Below are positions 1 to 8,531 of a stretch of 23,395 nucleotides of DNA, piece by piece. Under the pieces are notes generated by a model. The model had not been told where the DNA came from. It was given only the letters and a program-made list of their open reading frames with translations, and searched no databases. The stretch is from Bacteroidales bacterium. GTDB lineage: Bacteria; Bacteroidota; Bacteroidia; Bacteroidales; Lentimicrobiaceae. The stretch is taken from NCBI GenBank assembly GCA_022837485.1, contig JALHHH010000041.1, positions 1-23,395 on the forward strand, written 5' to 3'. Every line of letters begins with the position of its first letter. Position 1 is the stretch's first letter. The position numbers and the translations under genes are program-made.

Positions 1-2113
1 TGGCTGTAGGCATCTCACTCACCCTATTTCTGATTTCCTGAGCCAGGGCATTGGTGGTATTGAAATCGTAACCGTAGATTTCGATATCCACCTTGCTTTC
101 TCCTCCCATTCCCATGCCTCCGCCTGATGTTGACACCGAAGCGGTTACAATTTCGGGGTACATAGCAAGCTGTTGCCTCATATCATCGGCAATCTGCCAT
201 ACATCGCGTTTACGATCGCCAACATCCTGAAGCCGCATCATCACATTAATAACGTTTGATCCGGTACTGCTAAAGAGAGAAAACATACTTCCTTCATCGT
301 CGGAACCCGAGGAGGTTGCCATAATCAGCACCTCCGGATACCGCTCTTTTATCATCTGCTCCAGCTTACGGGTTGTTTTCATGGTCTCTTCAACCCGGGT
401 ACCGGTTTGTAATTCAATAGCCACGGAAATTCTTGACTCATCGGTCTGCGGCATGAAGTCGGTTCCGATAAACCGGGTCAGCACAATAGATACCACAAAA
501 ACTGCTAATGCACTGAGCATTACAAATGTTTTATGACGAAGAGCCCACCGCAGGGTGACTTCGTAGAAGTTATCCAGCCGTACAAACAGAGGTTCCAGCA
601 AACGTTCGTAACTTATGCGCTTCGGTTTGGAAGCTTTCCCCCGTAATTTGAGAAGGCGTGCCGAAAGCATCGGGGTCAGGGTGATGGCTGCCAGGGTTGA
701 GGTAACGATGGTAATCGTAACAATCCATCCCAGCTGGTTAAACATTACGCCTGTCATACCGCCTACCAGTGTCAGAGGGAAGAACACTGCTACTACCACA
801 AGGGTGGTAATGATTACCGAAAGCCAAACTTCATTGGTAGCATAGATGGCTGCTTCCCGCGGGCTGCTTCCGCGCTCGATGTGCCTGGTGATGTTCTCAA
901 GTACCACGATTGCATCGTCAACCACCATACCAATCGCAATGGAGAGGGAGGTAAGCGAGATAACATTAATCGAGTTGCCGGTAATAAACAGGTAGATAAA
1001 CGATACAATAAGCGAGATGGGGATGGTAAGCACAATGATAAAAGTTGCTCTCCATCGTCCGAGAAACACGAGTACGACCAAAGCCACAAATATAAATGCC
1101 CACATCAGGGTTTCGGAGAGGTTGCGGATGGATCCTTCGATAAATGTTGAAGTATCCATAATCATATTGATCTCCACATCGGGGGGCAGCGTCTTTTTCA
1201 GTTCTTCCAGGCTATTGCGGATATCTCTTGCGACTCTTACCGTATTGGCACCCGATTGTTTCATAACAAACATTCGAAGGCCGGTTTCACCATTTATTTT
1301 CTCATCGAGAGAAACGTCTTTCAGAGAGTCTCGTACAGATGCCACATCGCGCAGATAAACGGGTACTCCGTTGTAATTGCTTACAACCAGGTTACTCAGC
1401 TGTCTGCTGTCGCTGAATTCACCCTGAATACGAAGTTGATAATCCATTTCACCCATTTTCACATTGCCTGAAGGCATGTTGAGGTTTTCGGCAGCGATTA
1501 CGTTACCGATCTGCTCTATGGTCAGGTTATAGGCATCCAGACGTTTGGGGTCAGCATCAACGTATACGATACGCCTGGGCGCACCCATGGTTGAAACCGA
1601 ACCTACGCCGTCGATACGGTTCAACGGGTTAATAATCTTCTCTTCCAGCAGTTTTTCAAGACCCGGATAGCTTTCTTTTGCAGTAACTGCATAGAAAACA
1701 ATGGGCATCATATTGGTATTGAATTTGAAGATGATCGGCCGGTCGGCTCCTTCGGGCAAAAGGTCGTAGAGACGGTCGAGCACATCGCGTACCTCATTGG
1801 TGGCTTCATCAAGGTTGGCACCCCAGCTAAACTCTATGGTGATAACCGAAAGATTGTCGGAGGAAACGGAAGTCACCTCTTTAACTTTATCCACCGTATT
1901 AAGTGCATCTTCCAGTTTCTTGGTGATATTGGTTTCTATATCCGAGGCATTGGCACCGGCGTATGTGGTCATCACCGAGAGGAAGGGCGGATCGATCTCG
2001 GGGTAGAGGTCAACCGGTATTCTGCTAAGCGAATACAAACCCATTACAATCACCGCCGTAAAAATCATGAAGGTGGTAATGGGCTTGTTTACCGCAGTTT
2101 TATATATACTCAT
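1..2113 (-). CDS. RND multidrug efflux pump, inner-membrane subunit (HAE1/AcrB-like), partial
   Basis: This proton-driven inner-membrane pump exports drugs or other hydrophobic compounds through the adaptor and TolC-like channel encoded just upstream in the same operon. About 704 residues are present. The frame is open to the window edge, so roughly the last third of a typical 1030-1070-residue protein is missing. The N-terminus has the usual first membrane helix followed by a periplasmic segment with IPVDLYPEIDPP. The motif GMVVDDAIVVLEN carries the two intramembrane aspartates of the proton relay at residues 399-400, matching Asp407/408 of AcrB. These features place it in the hydrophobe/amphiphile (HAE1) group rather than the heavy-metal group. 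Near the edge is a Gly/Met-rich segment (GGGMGMGG) in the second periplasmic domain. The ATG at 2111-2113 lies 33 bases after the adaptor gene. Substrate cannot be told from sequence. Confidence 0.95.
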   Translation of the reverse strand, partial: MSIYKTAVNKPITTFMIFTAVIVMGLYSLSRIPVDLYPEIDPPFLSVMTTYAGANASDIETNITKKLEDALNTVDKVKEVTSVSSDNLSVITIEFSWGANLDEATNEVRDVLDRLYDLLPEGADRPIIFKFNTNMMPIVFYAVTAKESYPGLEKLLEEKIINPLNRIDGVGSVSTMGAPRRIVYVDADPKRLDAYNLTIEQIGNVIAAENLNMPSGNVKMGEMDYQLRIQGEFSDSRQLSNLVVSNYNGVPVYLRDVASVRDSLKDVSLDEKINGETGLRMFVMKQSGANTVRVARDIRNSLEELKKTLPPDVEINMIMDTSTFIEGSIRNLSETLMWAFIFVALVVLVFLGRWRATFIIVLTIPISLIVSFIYLFITGNSINVISLTSLSIAIGMVVDDAIVVLENITRHIERGSSPREAAIYATNEVWLSVIITTLVVVAVFFPLTLVGGMTGVMFNQLGWIVTITIVTSTLAAITLTPMLSARLLKLRGKASKPKRISYERLLEPLFVRLDNFYEVTLRWALRHKTFVMLSALAVFVVSIVLTRFIGTDFMPQTDESRISVAIELQTGTRVEETMKTTRKLEQMIKERYPEVLIMATSSGSDDEGSMFSLFSSTGSNVINVMMRLQDVGDRKRDVWQIADDMRQQLAMYPEIVTASVSTSGGGMGMGGESKVDIEIYGYDFNTTNALAQEIRNRVSEMPTA

Positions 2114-2146
2114 ATCCTATTGACATTAAAAGATTAACACCGGAAA

Positions 2147-3199
2147 TTACTTACTCTCAATCTGTACCTTCATGCCATCGAGCAAACGGGCCTGCCCGCT
2201 GACAACTACGAAATCGCCTTTTTTAAGATCCGGGGATTCCACTTCCACCAGATCGTTGTAACGTTTGCCGATAACAACCGGGATGCGTTTTGCCGTATTA
2301 TCCCGTTCGATAAAGAGGTAACGGTCGTTTGATCCCTGCATTTTCAAAACAGCGATTGCCGGAATCAGCAGAGCCTCTTCGCGGTCGAGATCGAGAGTTA
2401 CGCGGCTGAACATACCGGGGCGGAGTTTCCCGCCGGGATTATCGGTGACCACCTCGATATTAAAGGTTCTGTTTGCCGGATCGATGGTAGGGTAGATGTT
2501 AAAGACTTTCCCTTTAAATGTTTCACCGGGATAAATATCAACCACCAGGCTTACATCCATGCCCTTCCGTATAAGGGGAAAATACTTCTCTGAAACCGGA
2601 ACCAGGGTTTTGAGCCGGTCGATCTGAACCAGCGATACGATGGCAGCTTTACCCACCGGAGCCACAGGTGCACCCGAATACATTTCGCCGGCTTCAAAGT
2701 ATTTACCTGAAATAACACCGCTGAACGGCGCTCTGAGCCTGGTATTTTCCTGCAGGAAGGCCACGTTGCTGCGTGCTACTTCAAGCTGGGTTTTCAGCTG
2801 GTCGTACTGCTGTAGCGGAATGCTTCCAACCTTCTTGAGGGTATCAAAGCGTTTGAAATCAAGTTCAAGCGTACGGAGTTGCACCTCAGCCTGATGAAGC
2901 TGAGTTCTGTCCATCTGAACGATAAGGTCGCCTTTGCTGACGCGGCTACCAACCTCAACATTTATGGCTTCAATACGCCCGGGGGCAGCCGGAGCCATAT
3001 GCAATTCCTCAAAAGCCTGAAGCGTGGTTGCGTATTCAACCGAACGGGCAACCTCCCTGATCTGAAGCTCGGCAACCCTTACCATTTCTACTTTCTCTGT
3101 TTCTGAGCTGGCGGAACTTTTATCACCCTTTGTTCCGGATGAACAGGCAAAGGCCGCTAAGGCTAAAACTAACAGACTGGATTTAAAAATCTTGTTCAT
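2147..3199 (-). CDS. RND efflux periplasmic adaptor (membrane fusion protein), lipoprotein
   Basis: This 350-residue protein bridges the RND pump and the outer-membrane channel. The start chosen is the ATG at 3197-3199. An in-frame ATG 30 bases upstream would place residues ahead of the signal peptide and overlap the tolC-like gene. From this start the protein opens with a lipoprotein signal ending LAAFAC, so Cys19 should be lipidated. Next come a barrel-sandwich (lipoyl-like) half, an alpha-helical hairpin (about residues 90-150, QVEVARS-type heptads), the second lipoyl half with RAPFSGVISG, and a beta-barrel plus membrane-proximal domain ending with VVVSGQARLLDGMKV. This order and length are typical of HlyD/AcrA-type adaptors. 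It lies 16 bases after the tolC-like gene and 33 bases before the pump gene, so the three are almost certainly co-transcribed. Confidence 0.95.
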   Translation of the reverse strand: MNKIFKSSLLVLALAAFACSSGTKGDKSSASSETEKVEMVRVAELQIREVARSVEYATTLQAFEELHMAPAAPGRIEAINVEVGSRVSKGDLIVQMDRTQLHQAEVQLRTLELDFKRFDTLKKVGSIPLQQYDQLKTQLEVARSNVAFLQENTRLRAPFSGVISGKYFEAGEMYSGAPVAPVGKAAIVSLVQIDRLKTLVPVSEKYFPLIRKGMDVSLVVDIYPGETFKGKVFNIYPTIDPANRTFNIEVVTDNPGGKLRPGMFSRVTLDLDREEALLIPAIAVLKMQGSNDRYLFIERDNTAKRIPVVIGKRYNDLVEVESPDLKKGDFVVVSGQARLLDGMKVQIESK

Positions 3200-3215
3200 T
3201 GTTATTGTGTTGAGA

Positions 3216-4511
3216 TTACAGTTTTCCATAAAGTTTTTCCAATTGTACTTTCGACTGCAGAAGCTGAAGCATGGCAGTAATATAATCCGTTTCAGCTCTT
3301 ACATAATTATTATCGGCCGTTATCAGGTCAAGACCGGAAATAACACCCTGCTCGTATTTAACCTTAAGGCTTGAATATACGCGCCGGGAAACTTCAACAT
3401 TGCTTTTCTGGTTCAGATACGTCTCGAGAGCGCTGTTGTAATTATACCTGAGCTGTTTCTCCTGAACCTGAATCTGTTCGCTGAGTAAACTTTTGTTGTT
3501 GCGGGCAGTTTCCAGATCTATTCTGGCCTGCTTTACCTGTGCGCTGCGCACACCGCTCGAAAATATCGGGATGTTCATCTGCAGGCCGACAATATTCGCG
3601 GGAGTCATATCAAAATCGGGTTTCAGTAGTTTGTAGGTATACTGATAAAATCCTGAAATCGTGGGCAGAGCATTTGCCCGCCGCATATCGATCATTTTTC
3701 GCGATACCATTTCCTGCTGACTGATCATCCGGAAGTCGATCTGATCATCAATACTGAACTTTTCTGTAACCGGTGAACTGCCTTCCGACATTCTCACAAG
3801 ATCGTCGAGAGATTCGGTAAGCTCCAGTTCGGTATCGACCGAAACGCCCAGTATCAGACGAAGCATGTTTGTTGCAAGTTCGAGTTGCCGCTGCGAGGAA
3901 TTCACTGCATTTTTCAGAGTGTTAACCTGAACCAGCAGCTGGTCAACATCGGTTTGTTCGATTATGCCAAAAGTTCCGAGTGCAACAGTTTTTGTGTAAA
4001 GTTTATCCAGATTATCCAGGTTTTGCGTTAGCAGTTTCAACAGCTCCTCTGAGATAAGCACAAGGTGGTAGGCATCGGTAACCTGTGCAACGATTTCGAG
4101 GCTGGTTTTTTCCTGGTTCATCCCTGCCATTGTCTGATAAAGCCTGGCCGTTTGAACACCAACAATATAATTTCCGCTGAAAATGAGCTGGGTTAGACTC
4201 AGATTGAAATTACTTTGTGGTTTTATATCTATTTCAGAGGCAGGCATTGCTTCGTTAAAACGAATAGAAATTTTTGCTCCAAGCGCATTGGAATAGTCCA
4301 CCGCAGCATTAAGCTGGGGCAGGCCGTTGGCGATGGCTTCGCGAACTGCCATATTGGCTTTATCAACTGCCAGACCGGAATTAGCAACGGTTTTATTGTA
4401 TTCCAGCGCGGTTTTTCTGGCTCCTGCCAGATCCAGGGTAATCTTCTGCTGGGCATGCAGCATTCCCGCGGTCATCATCAGGAATGTCAGCATCAGTGAT
4501 CGGATTTTCAT
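3216..4511 (-). CDS. TolC-family outer-membrane efflux channel
   Basis: This 431-residue protein is the outer-membrane exit duct of the tripartite pump. It begins with a Sec signal peptide (MKIRSLMLTFLMMTAGMLHA, cleavage before QQ). The body shows the two-fold TolC pattern of long amphipathic helices rich in Gln, Asn and Leu, alternating with short beta segments such as NLSLTQLIFSGNYIVG and GLQMNIPIFSSGVRSAQV. The final segment, LITADNNYVRAETDYITAMLQLLQSKVQLEKLYGKL, is typical of TolC C-terminal repeats. Length agrees with Bacteroidota TolC proteins. It lies 20 bases downstream of the tetR-like gene and directly before the adaptor gene, giving the regulator-channel-adaptor-pump order common in this phylum. 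Confidence 0.95.
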   Translation of the reverse strand: MKIRSLMLTFLMMTAGMLHAQQKITLDLAGARKTALEYNKTVANSGLAVDKANMAVREAIANGLPQLNAAVDYSNALGAKISIRFNEAMPASEIDIKPQSNFNLSLTQLIFSGNYIVGVQTARLYQTMAGMNQEKTSLEIVAQVTDAYHLVLISEELLKLLTQNLDNLDKLYTKTVALGTFGIIEQTDVDQLLVQVNTLKNAVNSSQRQLELATNMLRLILGVSVDTELELTESLDDLVRMSEGSSPVTEKFSIDDQIDFRMISQQEMVSRKMIDMRRANALPTISGFYQYTYKLLKPDFDMTPANIVGLQMNIPIFSSGVRSAQVKQARIDLETARNNKSLLSEQIQVQEKQLRYNYNSALETYLNQKSNVEVSRRVYSSLKVKYEQGVISGLDLITADNNYVRAETDYITAMLQLLQSKVQLEKLYGKL

Positions 4512-4531
4512 AAGTGTAGAAGATGTATAGG

Positions 4532-5137
4532 TTAATTTTCAAAATACTTATCCATAAGTTCCAGTCCCTTTCGCGTGCACAAGCCTCTGAAATAAGGCAG
4601 GAAAATGTTATCAAGAACTTCAGCACCCTGGGGATTCATCATCCGGATTCGCTCGCTGTTGTGCATCAGATTAATAACCTCATGCAGAAAATTGTCAACA
4701 AGATCAATTCGCAATCCTTTCCGGAAAATACCTTCCTTAATGCCCTTCTCCAGTAACCTGTATGAGGCTGAAAACTCCTTCAGGCTCTCTTTACATGAAT
4801 AAAAGGAGGTATAAACCACCGGGTAATATTTTTTAATGTCTTCGGCAAAAACCTTCGTAAAATGCATTCGCTTTTGAGATTCCATTCTCATAATCAACAC
4901 AATGGCTTCAATAACATTATCGGATCCCGTTATGATGCCAAGCATTTCGTTGTTATGACTGATGATCATCTGTCGAAGTGCCTGAACAACAAGGTCGTCC
5001 TTGTCGTGAAACAGCTCATAGATGGTTCGCTTCGAAATTCCAAGCTCCGATGCTATGGCATCCATTGTTACGCTGCGAATTCCCATGCTCAAAAACATTT
5101 CCGACGCTTTCTCAAGTATTCTGGCCCTCGTGTCCAT
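4532..5137 (-). CDS. TetR/AcrR-family transcriptional regulator
   Basis: This 201-residue one-component repressor is the first gene of the efflux operon and probably autoregulates it, releasing DNA when an exported compound binds. The N-terminal TetR domain is clear: ARILEKASEMFLSMGIRSVTMDAIASELGISKRTIYELFHDKDDLV covers residues about 5-50, with the helix-turn-helix around residues 24-43 (IASELGISKRTIYELF). The C-terminal ligand and dimer domain (about 60-201) is divergent, as expected for the family, and gives no clue to ligand. The ATG at 5135-5137 lies 20 bases downstream of a perfect Bacteroidota -7 box. Because it is co-directional with and upstream of the pump genes, it may be either repressor or activator; repression is the commoner case. 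Confidence 0.93.
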   Translation of the reverse strand: MDTRARILEKASEMFLSMGIRSVTMDAIASELGISKRTIYELFHDKDDLVVQALRQMIISHNNEMLGIITGSDNVIEAIVLIMRMESQKRMHFTKVFAEDIKKYYPVVYTSFYSCKESLKEFSASYRLLEKGIKEGIFRKGLRIDLVDNFLHEVINLMHNSERIRMMNPQGAEVLDNIFLPYFRGLCTRKGLELMDKYFEN

Positions 5138-5157
5138 TTCTTCTGTTTTTGGAACTG

Positions 5158-5165
5158 CAAAACTA
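5158..5165 (-). promoter_or_regulatory. -7 promoter box (TAGTTTTG) for the efflux operon
   Basis: On the minus strand the sequence reads TAGTTTTG, an exact match to the Bacteroidota TAnnTTTG -7 element. It lies 20 bases before the tetR ATG. No well-spaced -33 TTTG was found. The placement predicts a very short 5' leader. Confidence 0.55.
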
Positions 5166-5218
5166 GAAAACTTTTTCGGTTTTTGAGTTTTATTAACAAT
5201 AATTAATAGTTAATTAAC
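5166..5218. promoter_or_regulatory. Candidate operator region with two short palindromes
   Basis: Between the divergent tetR and queA genes lie GAAAACTTTTTC (5166-5177, arms GAAAA/TTTTC, overlapping the promoter region of tetR) and the perfect 10-base palindrome GTTAATTAAC (5209-5218). Either could bind the TetR-family dimer, the first being better placed for repression. Both are short and AT-rich, so chance occurrence is possible. Confidence 0.3.
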
Positions 5219-5317
5219 ACCTGTCAAAATGGCAACCTTCCGGCAATCTATTCTTTCTACTGATTATCAATGATTTATTTTTCTCATAGCATAAATCAGC
5301 AAGGCTTAATTTTTTTA

Positions 5318-5325
5318 TAATTTTG
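5318..5325 (+). promoter_or_regulatory. -7 promoter box (TAATTTTG) for queA
   Basis: TAATTTTG matches TAnnTTTG exactly and lies 30 bases before the chosen queA ATG at 5356. This supports that start over an earlier in-frame TTG at 5323, which would lie inside the promoter. Confidence 0.6.
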
Positions 5326-5355
5326 CAGCCCGGTTTCCCGCATGTATCGTGCCAT

Positions 5356-6570
5356 ATGTTATCAGATTTAATACATATTTCAGATTTTTCGTACGAACTT
5401 CCCGACGAGCAGATTGCCCGTTTTCCCCTCGAACAGCGTGATGCAACCCGTTTACTTATGGTGAAGGGCAATACGTTGCTCGATTCTGAATTTTCCCGGC
5501 TTCCCGAATTTATTCCCTCCGGCAGCATGCTGGTTTTCAATAATACCAGAGTGATAAAGGCGCGGCTTGTTTTCCACAAAGAAAGCGGCTCCAGGTTTGA
5601 GATTTTCTGTCTTCAACCCCTTGGAGGATATGGGCAGACGGGTGGCACAGCCCGGTGGAAATGCCTGACAGGCAACGCCCGGCGATGGAAATCCGGACTT
5701 CTTGAAATACAGGTTCAAACGGATTCGGGGTCGGTTACTCTGAAGGCCGGAAAAGGGCCTGAGATTGACGGTGCCCGCGAGATCACGTTTTACTGGGATA
5801 ATCCAGCCATGCCTTTCGAGCAGATCCTGGAATTTGCCGGCAACATACCCCTGCCTCCCTATCTGAACAGGGAACCGGTAGAGGAGGATGCCGTAAGGTA
5901 TCAGACCATTTATGCCGAACATAACGGTTCGGTGGCCGCACCCACCGCCGGTCTTCACTTCACGCAGGCTGTGATGAAACAACTGAGTGCCAGTGGCTGT
6001 GCATTCGAATACCTTACTCTTCATGTGGGAGCAGGCACTTTCAGACCGGTTACATCCGACGACATACGCGAACATTCCATGCATGAAGAAGAAATTATCG
6101 TTGAAAGAAACCGGCTACTCAATATCATCAACCACCTTCCTCAACCCATCGTGCCCGTCGGAACAACCTCCATGCGCACCCTTGAATCCTTGTACTGGCT
6201 CGGAGTGCAAATACTAACGGGCCACGAACCCGAAGACACATTCCACATCACGCAGTGGGAACCGTATCGTAACGACGTAAATATCCCCGCAGCAGAAGCG
6301 CTGCAGGCCATTTACGACTTTCTGAAACGAAACAGGCTGCAGTCGATCAGCGGATATACCGGAATTATGATTGTCCCCGGTTATCGCTTCAGAATATGTA
6401 ATGCATTGGTTACCAATTTCCATCAACCCAAAAGCACACTCCTTTTGCTGGTAGCAGCGTTTATCGGCGAAACCTGGAAGTCGGCCTACAAACATGCCGT
6501 TGACCGGGGCTACCGTTTTCTGAGTTACGGCGACAGCTGCCTGTTTATCCCTGAACCCGCCGGCGAATAG
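5356..6570 (+). CDS. queA: S-adenosylmethionine:tRNA ribosyltransferase-isomerase (QueA)
   Basis: QueA transfers and isomerises the ribosyl group of S-adenosylmethionine onto 7-aminomethyl-7-deazaguanine at the tRNA wobble position, giving epoxyqueuosine. It acts in the cytoplasm. From the ATG at 5356 the protein has 404 residues, longer than the roughly 350 of Proteobacterial QueA. Family motifs occur in order: SDFSYELPDEQIA at the start, FNNTRVIKARL, GSVAAPTAGLHFT, LHVGAGTFRPV, VGTTSMRTLESL, TNFHQPKSTLLLLVAAFIG and YRFLSYGDSCLFI near the end. The start is fixed by the -7 box and by the usual N-terminus of the family. It has no operon partner here: the efflux operon diverges upstream and a 353-base gap follows. 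Confidence 0.96.
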   Translation: MLSDLIHISDFSYELPDEQIARFPLEQRDATRLLMVKGNTLLDSEFSRLPEFIPSGSMLVFNNTRVIKARLVFHKESGSRFEIFCLQPLGGYGQTGGTARWKCLTGNARRWKSGLLEIQVQTDSGSVTLKAGKGPEIDGAREITFYWDNPAMPFEQILEFAGNIPLPPYLNREPVEEDAVRYQTIYAEHNGSVAAPTAGLHFTQAVMKQLSASGCAFEYLTLHVGAGTFRPVTSDDIREHSMHEEEIIVERNRLLNIINHLPQPIVPVGTTSMRTLESLYWLGVQILTGHEPEDTFHITQWEPYRNDVNIPAAEALQAIYDFLKRNRLQSISGYTGIMIVPGYRFRICNALVTNFHQPKSTLLLLVAAFIGETWKSAYKHAVDRGYRFLSYGDSCLFIPEPAGE

Positions 6571-6760
6571 CCGGTCTCTTGCAGAAACGCAAAACTTTAT
6601 ACCCCCCTTTAGACTACAATTAAAAATTAATGCTGTGACAATTAGCAAATTGCTTCACAATGTCATCTTTACGTGCATTTGAGTCGGTGGAATTAAAATA
6701 TTTGTACATTTAAGGAGGAAAACGGGCAGCAGCTGAATTCAGAAAGCTTTTGAAACTCTT

Positions 6761-6780
6761 ATTTAGAAACATCTCTAAAT
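6761..6780. promoter_or_regulatory. Candidate operator: 20-base palindrome upstream of the octaheme cytochrome gene
   Basis: Perfect 7-base arms ATTTAGA and TCTAAAT are separated by six bases (AACATC). The site is centred about 45 bases upstream of the TATATTTG box, a usual place for an activator. A dimeric regulator is inferred. The arms are not a good match to the classical CRP/FNR half-site TTGAT. Confidence 0.4.
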
Positions 6781-6814
6781 TACAGTTTCACTGTCAGGTA
6801 CTTACGAATTGACA

Positions 6815-6822
6815 TATATTTG
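6815..6822 (+). promoter_or_regulatory. -7 promoter box (TATATTTG) for the sulfur/redox cluster
   Basis: This is an exact TAnnTTTG match, 101 bases before the octaheme cytochrome start, implying a 5' leader of about 95 bases. No convincing -33 element was seen, which fits a promoter needing an activator. Confidence 0.45.
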
Positions 6823-6923
6823 TCCGGAAATACGAAAAGCGTATATAAGTCAGGGACATACTGTTCCTCAATATATTACACAATCAACGAGATTCAATCC
6901 GAGGAAACCAAACTTTAGCGGTT

Positions 6924-8519
6924 ATGAACAAGTTTACCAAGCCGATCACATTTTTTCTGGCTATTGTTGCGCCTTTGCTGATTGTTACACTTGTGCTCAG
7001 GCAACCGGCGCCGGACAACAGTCTGCTCGACAGGGTACGTGCAGAGCATCCCGAAAGGCATAAATCTGCCGTGGATCACAGCAAATTTGAAGTGTTGCAG
7101 AAAGATTTCACCAATCCCCACGAAATTACGGCTGCATGTCTTTCTTGCCACACCGGCCGTGGCGAAGAGCTGCTGCACAGCGCCCATTTCAACTGGGAGC
7201 GCGAGGCTTTTATTCCGGGACGCGGGGTTACTTATCTGGGGAAAAAGAACCTGCTAAACAACTTCTGCACCGGAGTTCAGTCGAATGAAGGAAGCTGCAT
7301 GAAGTGCCACGCAGGCTATGGCTGGAGCGATACCACCTTCGACTTCAAAAATCCCTACAATATCGATTGCCTGATTTGTCACGACAACACCGGCACCTAC
7401 AAAAAAGCAAGCGGAGGATCGGGCTATCCGGTAATGGGCCCCAATGGTCCTGACTTTAAAGCCATCACTGCCAGTGTTGGATTTCCTAAAAGTGAAAATT
7501 GCGGAACCTGCCACTTTGAAGGAGGCGGTGGAAACAATGTAAAACACGGCGATCTGGAGCTGGCGCTGCTGACAGCCGGCCGCGACGTGGACGTACACAT
7601 GGGGGTGGACGGCATGAATATGGAGTGCGTCGACTGCCATACTGCCGAGAACCATGTAATGAAAGGACGGTATTACGGTGTTTCTTCAACCAATACCCAG
7701 CGTCTGCATTGCGAAGACTGCCACACCTCTGTTCCGCATACCGAGTCCATCCTGAATGAACATTCCATCAAAGTTGCCTGCCAAACCTGTCATATTCCGG
7801 TATATGCAAAAGTAAATGCAACCAAAATGTATTGGGACTGGTCTACGGCTACACGCAAAAAGGACGGTAAAGGGTATGAAACGCTGGATAAGGATGGGAA
7901 CGTTTTATATGCTTCAATCAAGGGTGACTTTGTTTGGGAGAAATTTGTAAAACCCGAATACCTGTGGTTTAACGGTACTGCCGACCATCACCTTATTACC
8001 GACAGGGTTGACACAACCAGTGCATTTATCAGGCTCAATACAATGAATGGTGATTACAGCGACCGAAATTCCAAAATTGTTCCGGTGAAAGTACACCGCG
8101 GAAAACAGCCGTATGACACTCATAACCTGACGCTTATTCAGGCCAAGCTGTGGGACAGCGAACCGGGTAAGGGGGCCCTCTGGGTTGACCTGGACTGGGA
8201 GAAGTCTCTTGAAGAGGGTATGAAGTACGTAAACCTACCCTACAGCGGTCATTACGATTTTATAGACACCGAGATGTATCTTCCTGTAAACCACATGGTT
8301 TCTCCAAAAACGAATGTAGTTACCTGCAGGGAATGCCACACTCGTGATAACGGAAGACTTGCCGGCCTGACCGATTTTTACATGCCTGGGCGCGACAGGA
8401 ACAAATTCGTAGACATTGCCGGACAGCTGATGCTCTTGCTTTCTTTCCTGGGAGCAGCGTCGCATGCCGCACTTCGCTACCAGGCAGCCCGTAAACGCAA
8501 TACCACTGCAAACCACTAA
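6924..8519 (+). CDS. Octaheme c-type cytochrome, tetrathionate reductase (OTR) family, membrane-anchored
   Basis: This 531-residue multiheme cytochrome should sit on the outer face of the inner membrane. It has eight CxxCH haem sites: Cys72 (CLSCH), 125 (CMKCH), 149 (CLICH), 193 (CGTCH), 235 (CVDCH), 263 (CEDCH), 286 (CQTCH) and 468 (CRECH). The number, the long gap between the seventh and eighth, and the segment KKNLLNNFC with an extra Cys115 before the second haem match the OTR family known from Shewanella. Purified OTR from that genus reduces tetrathionate, nitrite and hydroxylamine in vitro, so the natural substrate is uncertain. One membrane helix lies at residues 8-26. A second hydrophobic stretch at 497-516 (DIAGQLMLLLSFLGAASHA) is followed by a basic tail, so the protein appears anchored at both ends. 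No twin-arginine motif is present. It is the first gene of the cluster; cytochrome b follows after 12 bases. Confidence 0.9.
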   Translation: MNKFTKPITFFLAIVAPLLIVTLVLRQPAPDNSLLDRVRAEHPERHKSAVDHSKFEVLQKDFTNPHEITAACLSCHTGRGEELLHSAHFNWEREAFIPGRGVTYLGKKNLLNNFCTGVQSNEGSCMKCHAGYGWSDTTFDFKNPYNIDCLICHDNTGTYKKASGGSGYPVMGPNGPDFKAITASVGFPKSENCGTCHFEGGGGNNVKHGDLELALLTAGRDVDVHMGVDGMNMECVDCHTAENHVMKGRYYGVSSTNTQRLHCEDCHTSVPHTESILNEHSIKVACQTCHIPVYAKVNATKMYWDWSTATRKKDGKGYETLDKDGNVLYASIKGDFVWEKFVKPEYLWFNGTADHHLITDRVDTTSAFIRLNTMNGDYSDRNSKIVPVKVHRGKQPYDTHNLTLIQAKLWDSEPGKGALWVDLDWEKSLEEGMKYVNLPYSGHYDFIDTEMYLPVNHMVSPKTNVVTCRECHTRDNGRLAGLTDFYMPGRDRNKFVDIAGQLMLLLSFLGAASHAALRYQAARKRNTTANH

Positions 8520-8531
8520 TCCGGAAGCATT

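Larger units (their letters stand above)
6571..6923 (+). other. 353-base non-coding leader of the sulfur/redox cluster
   Basis: No gene is supported here on either strand. The region holds a weak hairpin straddling the queA stop (CCGGC/GCCGG, 6560-6574) without a following T-run, a purine-rich AAGGAGGAAAA stretch near 6712-6722 with no start codon close behind, the palindrome at 6761-6780 and the TATATTTG box at 6815-6822. The unusual length compared with other gaps in the window suggests that the cluster is regulated here. Confidence 0.6.

Noticed and set aside
5192..5206. ATTAACAATAATTAA shared with 21710-21724
   Set aside because: Both copies lie in very AT-rich gaps before unrelated genes, and a 15-base match of such low complexity may be chance. 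No symmetry or consistent spacing to the promoters was found.
6560..6574. CCGGC/GCCGG hairpin at the queA stop codon as a terminator
   Set aside because: The stem is five bases and no T-run follows.
6924..7010. Twin-arginine signal for the octaheme cytochrome
   Set aside because: The leader MNKFTKPITFF has no arginine pair, and c-type haem is attached outside the membrane after Sec export.
7254..7689. Long minus-strand frames opposite the octaheme cytochrome gene
   Set aside because: They mirror the plus-strand gene, which has eight haem motifs, and show no recognisable domain of their own.
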